DNA from: Prauserella cavernicola
GTDB lineage: Bacteria; Actinomycetota; Actinomycetes; Mycobacteriales; Pseudonocardiaceae
NCBI RefSeq assembly: GCF_016595675.1
Contig: NZ_JAENJH010000001.1
Span: 930,001-994,000, forward strand
Direction of reading: 5' to 3'
Length of the DNA: 64,000 nucleotides
The notes beneath the pieces were generated by a model. The model saw only the letters and a program-made list of their open reading frames with translations. It was not told the origin of the DNA and made no database searches. Position numbers and translations under genes: made by a program. This document shows, piece by piece, positions 16,193 through 24,641 of the stretch; positions within the stretch are counted from its first letter, which is position 1; each line of letters opens with the position of its first letter.

Positions 16193-16767
16193 CGCGTGCC
16201 GAGCGCCTGCGACAGCACCGCGTGCACGTGATCGACGTCGGGTTTCGCGCCCTCCAACAGGATCGCGGCGCACAGGCCGTCGGAGGCGGCCACCACGGCG
16301 TCCACCGCACACGGGTCTGCGGTGCGGCGCCGGGCGAGCTCGGAGACGGCCTCGCGCCAGCGACGCGCGACCGGGCGCAGGGCTGGGCGGCGGGCCGCCA
16401 GGGTCGACAGCTCGCGCTCGGCCAGCGCGCGAGCGCGGCCGGGGCCCGCCGACTCGGCGATCAACTCCGCCAGGCCGCGCAGCTCGTCGCTCTCGCCGTC
16501 GAGAACGAGCCGGACCCGCTCGGTGTAGTAGTCGGCCACAGTGGACAGAGCTGCGACGAGCAGGTCGTCGAGGGTGGCGAAGTAGTAGTTGCTCAGGCTC
16601 GCGGGCACCCCGGCCTCGCGAGCGACCGTGCGATGGGTGACGCCTGCCGCGCCGTCGCGCTGGACCACCCGCAGCGTCGCCTCGATGATCTCGGCGCGGC
16701 GGCGCTGTCCCCTGGCCCTGCGCCCGTCGGTGACGGGTTCGGCCGACGTCATCGGCTGTTCGGTCAT
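16159..16767 (-). CDS. TetR-family repressor of the adjacent MFS exporter
   Basis: The 202-aa protein has an N-terminal TetR helix-turn-helix (IIEATLRVVQRDGAAGVTHRTVAREAGV, read in part, with the recognition helix ending SLSNYYFATLDDLL) and a helical ligand-binding part. It lies 24 bp downstream of the MFS transporter on the same strand, so both are probably co-transcribed and controlled from the palindromic site at 18310-18352. A ligand that is an exporter substrate would relieve repression. It overlaps the convergent hydrolase gene at its 3' end. TetR assignment is firm; the regulatory target is inferred. Confidence 0.8.
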   Translation of the reverse strand: MTEQPMTSAEPVTDGRRARGQRRRAEIIEATLRVVQRDGAAGVTHRTVAREAGVPASLSNYYFATLDDLLVAALSTVADYYTERVRLVLDGESDELRGLAELIAESAGPGRARALAERELSTLAARRPALRPVARRWREAVSELARRRTADPCAVDAVVAASDGLCAAILLEGAKPDVDHVHAVLSQALGTRQSVARKNPAR

Positions 16768-16791
16768 CGCACCTCCTCGGCTCCGGCGAGC

Positions 16792-18288
16792 CTAGCCGGA
16801 GCGCGCGACGTCCGGCTCGGCGTCGAGCGGGCGCACGCGGCGCAGGGCCAGCGTGCAGAACACGGTGGCGACCGCGATCACCCCGCCCGCGGTCACCGCG
16901 GAGACGTTGAGGCCCGTGGTGAAGGCGGCACTCGCGCGCTCGAGCACGGGGGCGGGTGCCCGCTCGGCCACCGCGGCCGACAGGCTCTCGGCCGCGGTGG
17001 TCTCGCCCGGCATCGCCGCCCGGTAGACCACGGTGGTGAGGCTGCCGAGCAGCGCGACGCCCACCGCGATGCCGAGTTCCTGCACGGTCTCCGACAGCGC
17101 GGCGGCGGAACCGGCCCGCTCGGGCGGAGCGGCGCCCACCACCAGGTCCGTGCCCAGCGCGGCGATCGCTCCGAGCCCGAGGTACACGAGCGCGAAACCG
17201 GCGACGACGACGACCGGGCTACCGGGTCCGACCAGCGCGAGCAGGCCGTAGCCGACGAGCGAGATCGCGAGCGTGCCCGCCATGACCGTGCCGGGTGGGA
17301 GCCGCCGCGCGAGCACCGGCGCGGCGATGGCCGCGACGAGCATCGCCAGCGCGGGTGGTCCCATCCAGATCCCCGCGACCATCGGCGAGTAGCCCTCGAC
17401 CAGCTGGAGATACTGCGTGACCAGGAACATCACGCCGCCCACCCCCATCAGGCCGACGAGCAGGACCGCCAGTGCCGCCGAGAGCGCGCGGTCGGCGAAC
17501 AGCCGCACGTCCAGCAGCGGCGAGGGCAGTGCGAGCTGTCTGCGCACGAACACGACACCGGCCACGCCACCGACCACCAGCGCGAGGCCCGTCCACGCGT
17601 CGAGGTCCCCGGTCGCGGCGTGCTTCACCGCGTAGACCAGCGGCAGGATGGACGCGAGCGACAGCGCCACGCTGAGCAGGTCGATCCGGTGCGAGGTCGG
17701 CGCCCGGTACTCGGGCAGCACCAGCGGCCCCGCGATCAGCAGCACCAGCACCACGGGCACGGCCACCAGGAACGCCGAGCCCCACCACCAGTGCGCCAGC
17801 AGCGCGCCGCCGACGACCGGCCCCGCGGCCATACCGAGCGCGAACATCGTGGCCCACACGCCGATGGCCAGCGCCCGTTCGCGCGCGACGGTGAACAGCG
17901 TGCCGATGAGCGCCAGTGTGGACGGCATGAGCGTCGCCCCGGCGACACCGAGCAGGCCGCGGGCGGCGATCAGCAGCTCGGCGCTGGTGGAGTACGCGGC
18001 GATCACCGACGCGACGCCGAAGGCCGCGGCGCCGATCAGCAGCAGCCGCCTGCGCCCGATCCGGTCCCCGAGCGTGCCCATCGTGATCAGGAACCCCGCG
18101 ATGAGGAACCCGTAGGCGTCCATGATCCACAACGTCTGGGTGCCGCTCGGGTCCAGGTCCGTCACCAGGCTCGGCAGCACGAGGTACAGCACGGTGACGT
18201 CGAGACCCAGCAGCATCGTGGGCAGCGCCAGCAGGGCGAGCCCCCACCACTGTCTCAGTCCCGCACGGCTCGTTCCGGTGTTCTCCAC
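16792..18288 (-). CDS. MFS drug exporter, DHA2 (EmrB/QacA-like) family
   Basis: The 498-aa membrane protein has about 14 hydrophobic helices, as expected for DHA2 proton-coupled drug exporters. The family motif A after TM2 reads GTLGDRIGRRRLLLIG and motif C after TM5 reads GMAAGPVVGGAL. An embedded acidic residue in TM1 (LLGLDVTVLYLVLPSL) matches motif D1. It probably expels hydrophobic cations or antibiotics. It is divergent from the metalloprotease gene at 18396, with a palindromic operator between, and the TetR gene follows. Confidence 0.85.
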   Translation of the reverse strand: MENTGTSRAGLRQWWGLALLALPTMLLGLDVTVLYLVLPSLVTDLDPSGTQTLWIMDAYGFLIAGFLITMGTLGDRIGRRRLLLIGAAAFGVASVIAAYSTSAELLIAARGLLGVAGATLMPSTLALIGTLFTVARERALAIGVWATMFALGMAAGPVVGGALLAHWWWGSAFLVAVPVVLVLLIAGPLVLPEYRAPTSHRIDLLSVALSLASILPLVYAVKHAATGDLDAWTGLALVVGGVAGVVFVRRQLALPSPLLDVRLFADRALSAALAVLLVGLMGVGGVMFLVTQYLQLVEGYSPMVAGIWMGPPALAMLVAAIAAPVLARRLPPGTVMAGTLAISLVGYGLLALVGPGSPVVVVAGFALVYLGLGAIAALGTDLVVGAAPPERAGSAAALSETVQELGIAVGVALLGSLTTVVYRAAMPGETTAAESLSAAVAERAPAPVLERASAAFTTGLNVSAVTAGGVIAVATVFCTLALRRVRPLDAEPDVARSG

Positions 18289-18309
18289 GACTCGTTCCCT
18301 CCACGGCGG

Positions 18310-18352
18310 ACTAGTTGAACACTAGTACTAGTTGTGCATGCGTTCAACTAGT
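18310..18352 (-). promoter_or_regulatory. Promoter and palindromic TetR-type operator of the MFS operon
   Basis: ACTAGTTGAAC (18310-18320) and its exact complement (18342-18352) flank a perfect 12-bp palindrome ACTAGTACTAGT (18321-18332). On the minus strand TTGAAC and TAGTGT, 17 nt apart, form a promoter inside this array. A repressor bound here would block RNA polymerase, and the downstream TetR is the obvious candidate. Confidence 0.75.
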
Positions 18353-18395
18353 GAGGCTGGAGTCTCCTGTCGCTGGAGGCTCTACCGTCGTGGAC

Positions 18396-19283
18396 ATGAC
18401 GATCACGGTTCTCGACACCTACCCCGCGATGCGCGCGATCCTGGACTCGCCCCCGGCCGACCGGCCCGGTCTGCTGCGGGACATGATCGAACCCGCCGCG
18501 GGGATGTACCGGTACTTCCCCGGCGAGGTCGACCTGGTCGCGATGCACCACGCCGGTTCGGGTTTCCCGCTCGACCGCGACGAGCAGCGTTGCGCGGAGG
18601 CGCTGGAGGCATTGCACGACGCCGACGCGTGGGGCCGGATCGGACGGGCGCTCGAGGCCGCCGTCGCCGCGCAGCTCGCGGCGACCCCCGGCATCACGGT
18701 GCCGGACCTCACCGTCCCGATCGTCCTCGGCGATCCCGGCGACGAGCATTTCATGGGACCGAACCTCGGCATGAACGCCAACGGCAGCGTGCCGGGACAC
18801 GTGTTCCTGAACTTCTGGCCGTACCCGGAGAACCTGGCCCGGCTGGAGGCCACCGCGGTGCACGAGCTGAACCACAACCTGCGCTACAGCCCGGGCGGGG
18901 TGGTGTGGGATCCGGCGTCGGTGACGGTCGGCGAGCAGGTCGTGTCGGAGGGACTGGCCGACGCGTTCGCCCGCGAGCTCTACGGCGACGACCTGGGCCA
19001 CGCCCGCATCGGCGTGCCGCACCTGCACGACGACGCGGTGTTCGACAAGGTCGTCTCCGGGCTCGACGTGACCGGCATGCACAACTTCACCGCGTGGGTG
19101 CACGGCGACGCGAGTGCCCTGCGCTACGGCGCGACCCCGGTCGGCCTGCCGACGGGCGCGGGCTACGCGGTCGGCAACCGGCTGGTCGACGCCTACCTGG
19201 CCGCGACCGGCCGCACCGCCGCGCAGGCCCTGCACGCCGACCGCGACGAGATCATCGGCACCGCACTGGGCCGGTCCCGTTAG
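18396..19283 (+). CDS. DUF2268-type putative zinc-dependent protease
   Basis: The 295-aa cytosolic protein has the zinc-binding HExxH as HELNH (His156, Glu157, His160) followed by a later EGLADAFARELYG, where the Glu is the likely third ligand. This matches the DUF2268 family of predicted Zn proteases. ATG 18396 is preceded by GTGGAC and by a region with an imperfect AGTCTCC/GGAGGCT dyad and a CTACCGT box. That resembles the promoters recognised by MerR-type regulators, but no MerR gene is present here. A farther upstream start (18315) would run through the MFS operator and was rejected. Substrate unknown. Confidence 0.7.
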   Translation: MTITVLDTYPAMRAILDSPPADRPGLLRDMIEPAAGMYRYFPGEVDLVAMHHAGSGFPLDRDEQRCAEALEALHDADAWGRIGRALEAAVAAQLAATPGITVPDLTVPIVLGDPGDEHFMGPNLGMNANGSVPGHVFLNFWPYPENLARLEATAVHELNHNLRYSPGGVVWDPASVTVGEQVVSEGLADAFARELYGDDLGHARIGVPHLHDDAVFDKVVSGLDVTGMHNFTAWVHGDASALRYGATPVGLPTGAGYAVGNRLVDAYLAATGRTAAQALHADRDEIIGTALGRSR

Positions 19284-19301
19284 GACGGGCGATCCTCCCC
19301 G

Positions 19302-20225
19302 TCAGCGTGCCGTCGCCCGCTCGGCGAGCCTGGCGAGCCTGCGGCCCTTGTCGGTCAGGTTCTCGACCCGGCCGCGGAGATGGCGCGCGCGGCCCTCGTC
19401 CATGGTCGAGAGCTCACCCAGCAGCTCGGTGTAGTCGGTGACGAGCGATCGGTACCTGGTCACGAACGAACGCTGGTCCTCCGTGGCCGTGCCCGCGTTC
19501 ACCCGCCGCCGCAGCCGTGCGTACACGCCGTCGAGCTCGATGATCTGCTGTGCCAGCACGGCGGCCGCCGCGCCGAGCGCGCTGCGGGCGTCGTGCGCGG
19601 AGTCCCTGCGCTCCTTGCGCGCCGCGGCGAGCCTGCCCGCCCGGCGCGCGGCGAGGTAGATGATCGTGGCACCGACCAGCACGGCGCCGATCGCGGCCGC
19701 GGCGATGAGGTAGCGGGGCAGTGACGGGGTGACCGTGCGCGCACCGTCCGGTACCAGCTCCGCCTTGACGAGCTGGTCGTAGTTCACGGCCACGAGCTTG
19801 AGCGCCTCCAGCGGCCGGTCAAGGAACTGGTCGATGCCGCGGCCGATGATCGTCTCGATGACCACGCCTTCGCCGATGTCCTCGGTCGTCCGCGTGCACG
19901 GGTAGGAGTCGTAGTCCTCCTCCCCCGGGCTGAGCGGGAGCAGCACGGTGCCACGGGTCGCGCCCTCGGTGCCGTCGCAGACGTCCCGCAGATCGGTACC
20001 CGGTTCGAGGAACGCCACGGTGAGGCGGCGGTTGCCGATGATCCGCTCGGCGGCGGCCTCGTCGATATCGATGCCGGGCGCCACGTGGACCGAGGACCCG
20101 CGCAGGTCCTTCGCGACCGCGCCGTCGAACAGTCCGCCCGTCCACAACGCCCAGCCCGCGAGCGCGGCGCAGCCGAGCACGGCCATGCCGAACAGGGTGC
20201 CGAAGAACTGGGTCAGCCGCCTCAT
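19302..20225 (-). CDS. Membrane protein of duplicated operon, copy 1 second gene
   Basis: The 307-aa protein has an N-terminal helix (TLFGMAVLGCAALAGWALW), an exported domain of about 140 residues with two Cys (VCDG, YPCTR), a second helix (YLIAAAAIGAVLVGATIIYL), and a cytosolic Arg/Ala-rich coiled coil. It is a close paralog of 21788-22714 in the same order and orientation, and its ATG overlaps the stop of 20222-21607. No family was recognised. The topology suggests a pair of proteins that form one envelope complex with the upstream gene product. Confidence 0.7.
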   Translation of the reverse strand: MRRLTQFFGTLFGMAVLGCAALAGWALWTGGLFDGAVAKDLRGSSVHVAPGIDIDEAAAERIIGNRRLTVAFLEPGTDLRDVCDGTEGATRGTVLLPLSPGEEDYDSYPCTRTTEDIGEGVVIETIIGRGIDQFLDRPLEALKLVAVNYDQLVKAELVPDGARTVTPSLPRYLIAAAAIGAVLVGATIIYLAARRAGRLAAARKERRDSAHDARSALGAAAAVLAQQIIELDGVYARLRRRVNAGTATEDQRSFVTRYRSLVTDYTELLGELSTMDEGRARHLRGRVENLTDKGRRLARLAERATAR

Positions 20226-21607
20226 CCGAGCCCGCCTTCGAGGTAGTTGCGCGGCCGGTAGTCGGTGCGGCCGAGCAGCCTGGCGGTGTCGTCGAGCTCG
20301 CTCTCGGCGTCGTCGAGCAGTGCCCGTACCTGCCGCGCCGGAAGGTCGGAGTCCAGCGCGTCCCGTGCCGCGTCCAGCTTGCCGATGCCGCGGGTCAACG
20401 CGGGATCGCTGCGCTCGTCGGTCAGCCCGGACACCTCGATCGCCAGCGCGGTGAGCCCGGCGAGACGAGCGCGCGGGCCCGGCGTGCGCGCCGTGTTGTG
20501 CCGCGACAGTGGCCGCAGCGACAACACTACGAAACCCACCACGCAGGCCGCGAACAGCCACGGCAACGCCGGCAGGGTCACCGTCAGCGGGTCCGGCGGC
20601 TCGTACGGCAGCGGCCGGTCGAACAGCCCGGCGTAGCGGACGTCGGTGACGTGGTTCAGCCACACACCGAGCACGTTGGCCTGCGGGTAGCCGTCAACGC
20701 TGAGCCGCTCGTCGAACCGGGAGTAGAACATGGTGGAGACCAGCTCGGCGAAGTCCGTCGCGTTCGGACCGTCGTACTCGATCCACGAGCCGTATAGCAC
20801 CACGACCGGCCGGTCGGGAAAGAGCCGCGTCAACGCGGGCCCGTACCGGGCGATCGGCTCACCGATGTCCTGCGTGGGCAGGGCGACGTAGAGCGCGTCC
20901 TCGTCCGGGAACGCCGTCTCCGATGGCCGTTCCGGGACTCGCTCGAGCGTCGCGCCGTCGGCCACGTGCACCCCGTCGGCGCGCAGGTCGGCGGCGACGG
21001 TGTCCAGCTCGGCACCGCTCGGCTCGCGCCACCGGAACTCGGGCGTCGTCTCCGGTTCCGGCTCCTCGCGCTCGGCCACCTCGGTGATCAGTGTGATCAG
21101 CCGGCCGGTGACGTCGGCGGTGCCGAACTGGGTCCGCCACCCGGACAGACGATCGGCCACGACCACGTAGCCGTCGCCGGTGATCTTGGTGCCGAAGATG
21201 GCGATGGTCGCGTTCTCGACCTCGCGGACCTGTGAGCGCTCGTCCTCGTCCAGTCCGGGCGGGGCGACGATGATGCGGATGTCTGCGTCGCCGATCGCCT
21301 CGGCGACGTCGCGCTCGTCCCACCGTGCGACCGCGCCGGGCAGCCGCACCACCGGGTCCGCCGCGACCATCGCGGTCATCTCCTCGACCGAGGGCAGCGA
21401 GCTCTCGCCCCGCGCGCCGGTCTCATCGCTCTCGGCGTCCTCGTCGCTCTGCTGCCCGGCGTCGGACGGCGACGGCGAGCGCCCGTAGCTGACGTCGATC
21501 CCCTGCGTTCGTTGCGCCAACAGGAAAACCACGAGCGTCACGACGGCCGCGCCGAGCAGCGACCAGCGCACCCACTCCCTCGTGCGGCGGGCCGTGCGCT
21601 CAGCCAC
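20222..21607 (-). CDS. Membrane protein of duplicated operon, copy 1 first large gene
   Basis: The 461-aa protein starts at GTG 21607, chosen because it aligns with the start of paralog 22711-24078 and overlaps the short upstream ORF by four bases; an in-frame GTG at 21631 is possible. It has one N-terminal helix (WSLLGAAVVTLVVFLLAQ), a large exported alpha/beta domain, a second helix (LPWLFAACVVGFVVLSL) and a cytosolic helical tail ending DYRPRNYLEGGLG. The exported part has segments (IRIIVAPPGLDEDERSQV; YVVVADRLSGWRTQF) with the strand-turn-helix rhythm of TPM-like domains, but this is only a resemblance. Function unknown. Confidence 0.7.
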   Translation of the reverse strand: MAERTARRTREWVRWSLLGAAVVTLVVFLLAQRTQGIDVSYGRSPSPSDAGQQSDEDAESDETGARGESSLPSVEEMTAMVAADPVVRLPGAVARWDERDVAEAIGDADIRIIVAPPGLDEDERSQVREVENATIAIFGTKITGDGYVVVADRLSGWRTQFGTADVTGRLITLITEVAEREEPEPETTPEFRWREPSGAELDTVAADLRADGVHVADGATLERVPERPSETAFPDEDALYVALPTQDIGEPIARYGPALTRLFPDRPVVVLYGSWIEYDGPNATDFAELVSTMFYSRFDERLSVDGYPQANVLGVWLNHVTDVRYAGLFDRPLPYEPPDPLTVTLPALPWLFAACVVGFVVLSLRPLSRHNTARTPGPRARLAGLTALAIEVSGLTDERSDPALTRGIGKLDAARDALDSDLPARQVRALLDDAESELDDTARLLGRTDYRPRNYLEGGLG

Positions 21608-21668
21608 GACGAGACTCTCGGCTCGCGACACCCGCGGCGACGAGCCGGATCGACCAGAATGGGGACAC
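21600..21668 (-). pseudogene. Internally deleted remnant of the small first gene of the duplicated operon
   Basis: GTG 21668 to TGA 21600 encodes only 22 residues: a VSPFWSIRLVAAGVAS front and a RESRRG end. These match the start (VPPSWLIWLVGG...AAGVAS) and the last residues (REARRG) of the 103-aa protein at 24071-24382, with everything between missing. The ribosome-binding region and the GTG/TGA overlap with the next gene are kept, so it may still serve as a translated leader. Confidence 0.7.
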
Positions 21669-21679
21669 GTCGCTGAACT

Positions 21680-21701
21680 CCCGAATGCTCGAGCACTCAG
21701 G
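21680..21701 (-). promoter_or_regulatory. Hairpin at the ribosome-binding region, copy 1
   Basis: CCCGAATG (21680-21687, plus strand) can pair with CACTCAGG (21694-21701) around a 6-nt loop, using G-U pairs. Relative to the copy at 24394-24415 two positions changed while pairing in RNA stayed possible. The 3' arm on the minus strand overlaps the Shine-Dalgarno region of the short ORF at 21668. Confidence 0.45.
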
Positions 21702-21787
21702 ACGAGCGCTGCCGTGGCCCCCGATTCTGCCGGATCAATCGCTCCCGCAGATCACGATCCGGCCTTTTCGTCGCAACTCACACCGGA

Positions 21788-22714
21788 TCACCGGCCGTTG
21801 CTCGACGTTGTCCGGTCGACGATCTCGGCCAGGTTGCGAGCCCTGCGGTTCATCACCTGGACCTTGTCGATGAGTGCGGCCGTGCTGCTCTCGTTCGCCT
21901 TGGCGAGTTTGGCCAGCAGCCTGGTGTAATCGCCCACCAGCGTCGGATACCTCGCCACGAACGAGCGCTCCTTTTTGGAGGCGGTCGAGCTCTTCACGCG
22001 CCGCCGCAACCGCGAGTACGAGCCGTCGAGCTCGATGATCTGCTGAGCGAGCGCCGCGGCTCCCGCGCTCAGCACGCGGCGGGAGTCGTGCGCGGCGTCC
22101 CTGCTTTCCCGGCGAGCCGCGGTGAACCTGCCGACCCTGCGCGCGCCCAGGTAGACGATCGTCGACCCGAACACCACCGCCCCGATCGCGGCTGCCGCCA
22201 GCAGGTACCGGGGCAGCGACAGGGTGATCACGCGCGCGCCGTCCGGCACGACCTCCGCCTTGACGAGCAGGTCGTAGTTCACGGTCATGACCTTGAGCGC
22301 CTCCAACGGCTCGTCGAGGAACTCGTCGATGCCACGGACCGTCAAGGCCTCGACGGTCGAGCTGGTGCCGACCTCGTCGCTGATCCGGTCGCACGCATAG
22401 GTCTCGTAGTCGTCCTCGCCCGCGCTGATCGGCACCAGGACCGTACCGCCCGTGGCGTTGCCGGTGTCGTCACAGACCCGGCTCAGGTCGGTGCCCGGTC
22501 CGACGAACGCGACGGTGAGGGCGCGGTTGCCGATGATCCGCTCCGCGGCGGCCTCGTCGACGTCGACCTCGGGTGCCACGTAGACCGACGACACGCGCAG
22601 CTTCTCCGCGACCGGACCGTCGAACAGCCCGCTCGTCGCCAGCGCCCACACCGCGAGCGCACCGCAGCCGATCAGGGCCACCACCGCACCGACGAACAGA
22701 CCTGGTTTCCTCAT
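21788..22714 (-). CDS. Membrane protein of duplicated operon, copy 2 second gene
   Basis: The 308-aa protein has the same layout as 19302-20225: an N-terminal helix (GLFVGAVVALIGCGALAVWAL), an exported domain with two conserved Cys (VCDDTGN, YACDR) and the shared SVYVAPEVDVDEAAAERIIGN-type segment, a second helix (YLLAAAAIGAVVFGSTIVYL) and a cytosolic coiled coil (RRRVKSSTASKKERSFV). The paralogs are highly similar throughout, indicating a fairly recent tandem duplication. The ATG overlaps the stop of 22711-24078. Function unknown. Confidence 0.7.
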   Translation of the reverse strand: MRKPGLFVGAVVALIGCGALAVWALATSGLFDGPVAEKLRVSSVYVAPEVDVDEAAAERIIGNRALTVAFVGPGTDLSRVCDDTGNATGGTVLVPISAGEDDYETYACDRISDEVGTSSTVEALTVRGIDEFLDEPLEALKVMTVNYDLLVKAEVVPDGARVITLSLPRYLLAAAAIGAVVFGSTIVYLGARRVGRFTAARRESRDAAHDSRRVLSAGAAALAQQIIELDGSYSRLRRRVKSSTASKKERSFVARYPTLVGDYTRLLAKLAKANESSTAALIDKVQVMNRRARNLAEIVDRTTSSNGR

Positions 22715-24078
22715 CGGAGCCTGCCCTGGAGGTAGTTGCGCGGACGGTAGGCGTCGCGGCCGAGCAGCCGGGCGGTGTCGTCGAGCTCGTTCTCGGCGTC
22801 GTCGAGCAGCCTCCGCACCTGGCGGGCGGGCAGCTCGGACTCCAGCGCCTCTCTGGCCGCGTCGAGCTTGCCGATCCCGCGCGTCAGCGAGGGATCGCTG
22901 CGCTCGTCGGTCAGCCCGGACACCTCGATGGTCAGCGCGGTGAGCCCCGCCAGGCGTGCGCGCGGGCCCTGGAGGAGCGACCCTCGGCGGCTCGACAGTG
23001 GTCCGAACGACAGTGCGACGAAGCCCACCACGCAGGCCGTGAACAGCCACGGCAGCGCGGGCAGGGTCACCGTCAGCGGATCAACCGGCACGTACGGCAG
23101 CGGCCGGTCGAACAGCCCGGCGTAGCGGACGTCGGTGACGCGGTCGAGCCACACACCGAGCACGTTGGTCTGCGGGTAGTCGTAGCGGGAGAGCCGGTCG
23201 GCGAAATGAGCGTAGAACACGGTTGCCGACAGCCGGGCGAAGTCAGTCGCGTTCGGACCGTGGTACTCGATCCACGAGCCGTACATCACCACGACCGGCC
23301 GGTCCGGGAAGAGCCGCGTCAACGCGGGCCCGTACCGGGGCACCGCCTCACCGAACTCCTGCATGGGCAGCGCGACGTAGAGGGCGTCCTCGTCCGGGAA
23401 CGCCGCCGCCGAGGACTCCTCTGGCACGCGCTCGAGCGTCGCGCCGTCGGCCACGTGCACCCCGTCGGTGCGCAGGTCGGCGGCGACAGCGTCGAGCTCG
23501 GCGCCGGTCGGCTCCCGCCACGGGAAGTCGGAGCTCAGCTCCGGATCCTCCCGTTTCTCCAGGCTGCTGATGAGCCTGACCAGGTGGCCGGTGATGTCCC
23601 CGGTGGCGAACTGGGAGCGCCAGCCGGTGATCCGGTCGGCGACGGCCACGTACAACCCGCCGGTGGACCTGGTGCCGACGACGGTGAGGACGGTCTCCTC
23701 GAGATCGGCCTCGACGGTCATGACGCGGCGTCGCTCGGCCTTGTCCAGCCCTGGTGGGGCGACCAGGATGCGGACGTCGGAGTCGCCGATCACCTCACGG
23801 ACGGCCTGCTCGTCCCACCGCGCGATCGATCCGGGCAGCCGCACCACGGGATCGGCGGCGATCATCTCCTTCATCTCCGGGACCGACGGCACGGTGGCGT
23901 CGCTCAGCGAGACGTCGTCGTCCTCCGTGATCCCGGACTGCGAGGGCGACTGCCCATAGCTGACGTCGACGTCCTGCGTTCGTTGCGCCAGGAGGAAGAC
24001 CACGAGCACCACCACGGCAGCGCCGAGCAGCGTCCAGCGCGCCCACTCCTTCGTGCGCCGGACGGTGCGCTCAGCCAC
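22711..24078 (-). CDS. Membrane protein of duplicated operon, copy 2 first large gene
   Basis: The 455-aa protein starts at GTG 24078 (overlapping the TGA of 24071-24382). The ORF is open far upstream, but the paralog and the overlap fix this start. Topology matches copy 1: N-terminal helix (WTLLGAAVVVLVVFLLAQ), large exported domain, helix (LPWLFTACVVGFVALSF), cytosolic tail ending DAYRPRNYLQGRLR. Residues SQPSQSG and an acidic run after the first helix may be a flexible stalk. It forms a three-gene operon with its two neighbours. No family was recognised. Confidence 0.7.
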   Translation of the reverse strand: MAERTVRRTKEWARWTLLGAAVVVLVVFLLAQRTQDVDVSYGQSPSQSGITEDDDVSLSDATVPSVPEMKEMIAADPVVRLPGSIARWDEQAVREVIGDSDVRILVAPPGLDKAERRRVMTVEADLEETVLTVVGTRSTGGLYVAVADRITGWRSQFATGDITGHLVRLISSLEKREDPELSSDFPWREPTGAELDAVAADLRTDGVHVADGATLERVPEESSAAAFPDEDALYVALPMQEFGEAVPRYGPALTRLFPDRPVVVMYGSWIEYHGPNATDFARLSATVFYAHFADRLSRYDYPQTNVLGVWLDRVTDVRYAGLFDRPLPYVPVDPLTVTLPALPWLFTACVVGFVALSFGPLSSRRGSLLQGPRARLAGLTALTIEVSGLTDERSDPSLTRGIGKLDAAREALESELPARQVRRLLDDAENELDDTARLLGRDAYRPRNYLQGRLR

Positions 24079-24382
24079 GACGGGCCTCGCGCCAGAGCCG
24101 GTCGGCCCGCTCGGCCAGCGCGGCCGCCTCGTCGGCCGCGCCAGCGCCGCCCCGGTCGGCGGCGATCGACTCCGCGCGCGCGAGCAGCTGTTCGGCCTCC
24201 GCGACCTGGTCCTGACACGCGTCGCGGCTGACCGAGGCACTGTCGATCGCGGCCCTCGCCGTGGACCACGCCGTGCGCCGCCGCAGGTCACGGGCCCGCA
24301 GCCGGGGCAGCAATGTACTCGCGACGCCGGCGGCGACGAGCACGACGCCACCCACGAGCCAGATCAACCAGGACGGTGGCAC
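24071..24382 (-). CDS. Small membrane-anchored coiled-coil protein, first gene of copy 2
   Basis: The 103-aa protein starts at GTG 24382, chosen because AGGAG lies 9 nt upstream; an ATG at 24451 is less likely as the added residues are unstructured. It has one membrane helix (WLIWLVGGVVLVAAGVASTLL) and a cytosolic helical part rich in Ala, Arg and Glu (QVAEAEQLLARAESIAADR). Its stop overlaps the GTG of the 455-aa gene. The corresponding gene in copy 1 is reduced to 22 codons (21600-21668). Probably a third component of the same envelope complex. Confidence 0.6.
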   Translation of the reverse strand: MPPSWLIWLVGGVVLVAAGVASTLLPRLRARDLRRRTAWSTARAAIDSASVSRDACQDQVAEAEQLLARAESIAADRGGAGAADEAAALAERADRLWREARRG

Positions 24383-24393
24383 GCTGCTGAACT

Positions 24394-24415
24394 CCTGAGT
24401 GTGCGAGCACTCAGG
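24394..24415 (-). promoter_or_regulatory. Hairpin at the ribosome-binding region, copy 2
   Basis: CCTGAGTG and CACTCAGG (plus strand 24394-24401 and 24408-24415) form a perfect 8-bp stem with a 6-nt loop. On the minus-strand mRNA the 3' arm overlaps the AGGAG before GTG 24382, so folding could restrain translation. The paralogous operon keeps the pairing through G-U changes. Confidence 0.5.
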
Positions 24416-24566
24416 GTGAGCGCTGCTGTGGCCCTGATTCTGCCCGATCAACCGAGCGCCGAGATCACATTCCGGCGTTTCCGTCGCACATTCCCACCGA
24501 AATGATCACGGTCGGTCCCGCCTCGACCGCGAGCGGTGATCGAAGTCCATTGTGGACCAGTGGGTA

Positions 24567-24600
24567 CCGGGTGGTACGACGGCGCTGACGCACCACCCGG
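24567..24600. terminator. Hairpin between divergent-side operon and the ABM gene
   Basis: CCGGGTGGT (24567-24575) and its exact complement (24592-24600) with a 16-nt loop lie about 40 bp beyond the stop of the minus-strand ABM gene and are its likely terminator. No T-run is present. Confidence 0.45.
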
Positions 24601-24641
24601 ACTCCGGCGGCGCAGGCGGGTGGAGGCCGCCCGCGCCGACG

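Noticed and set aside
15700-18318. Plus-strand ORF of about 870 codons across the lipase, TetR and MFS region
   Set aside because: It runs antisense to TetR and MFS genes, which have clear motifs, and is out of frame with the lipase; its composition is that of a GC shadow.
18340-18395. MerR-type promoter (long spacer with dyad) before the DUF2268 gene
   Set aside because: The dyad AGTCTCC/GGAGGCT is imperfect and no MerR gene is nearby; noted only in the gene entry.
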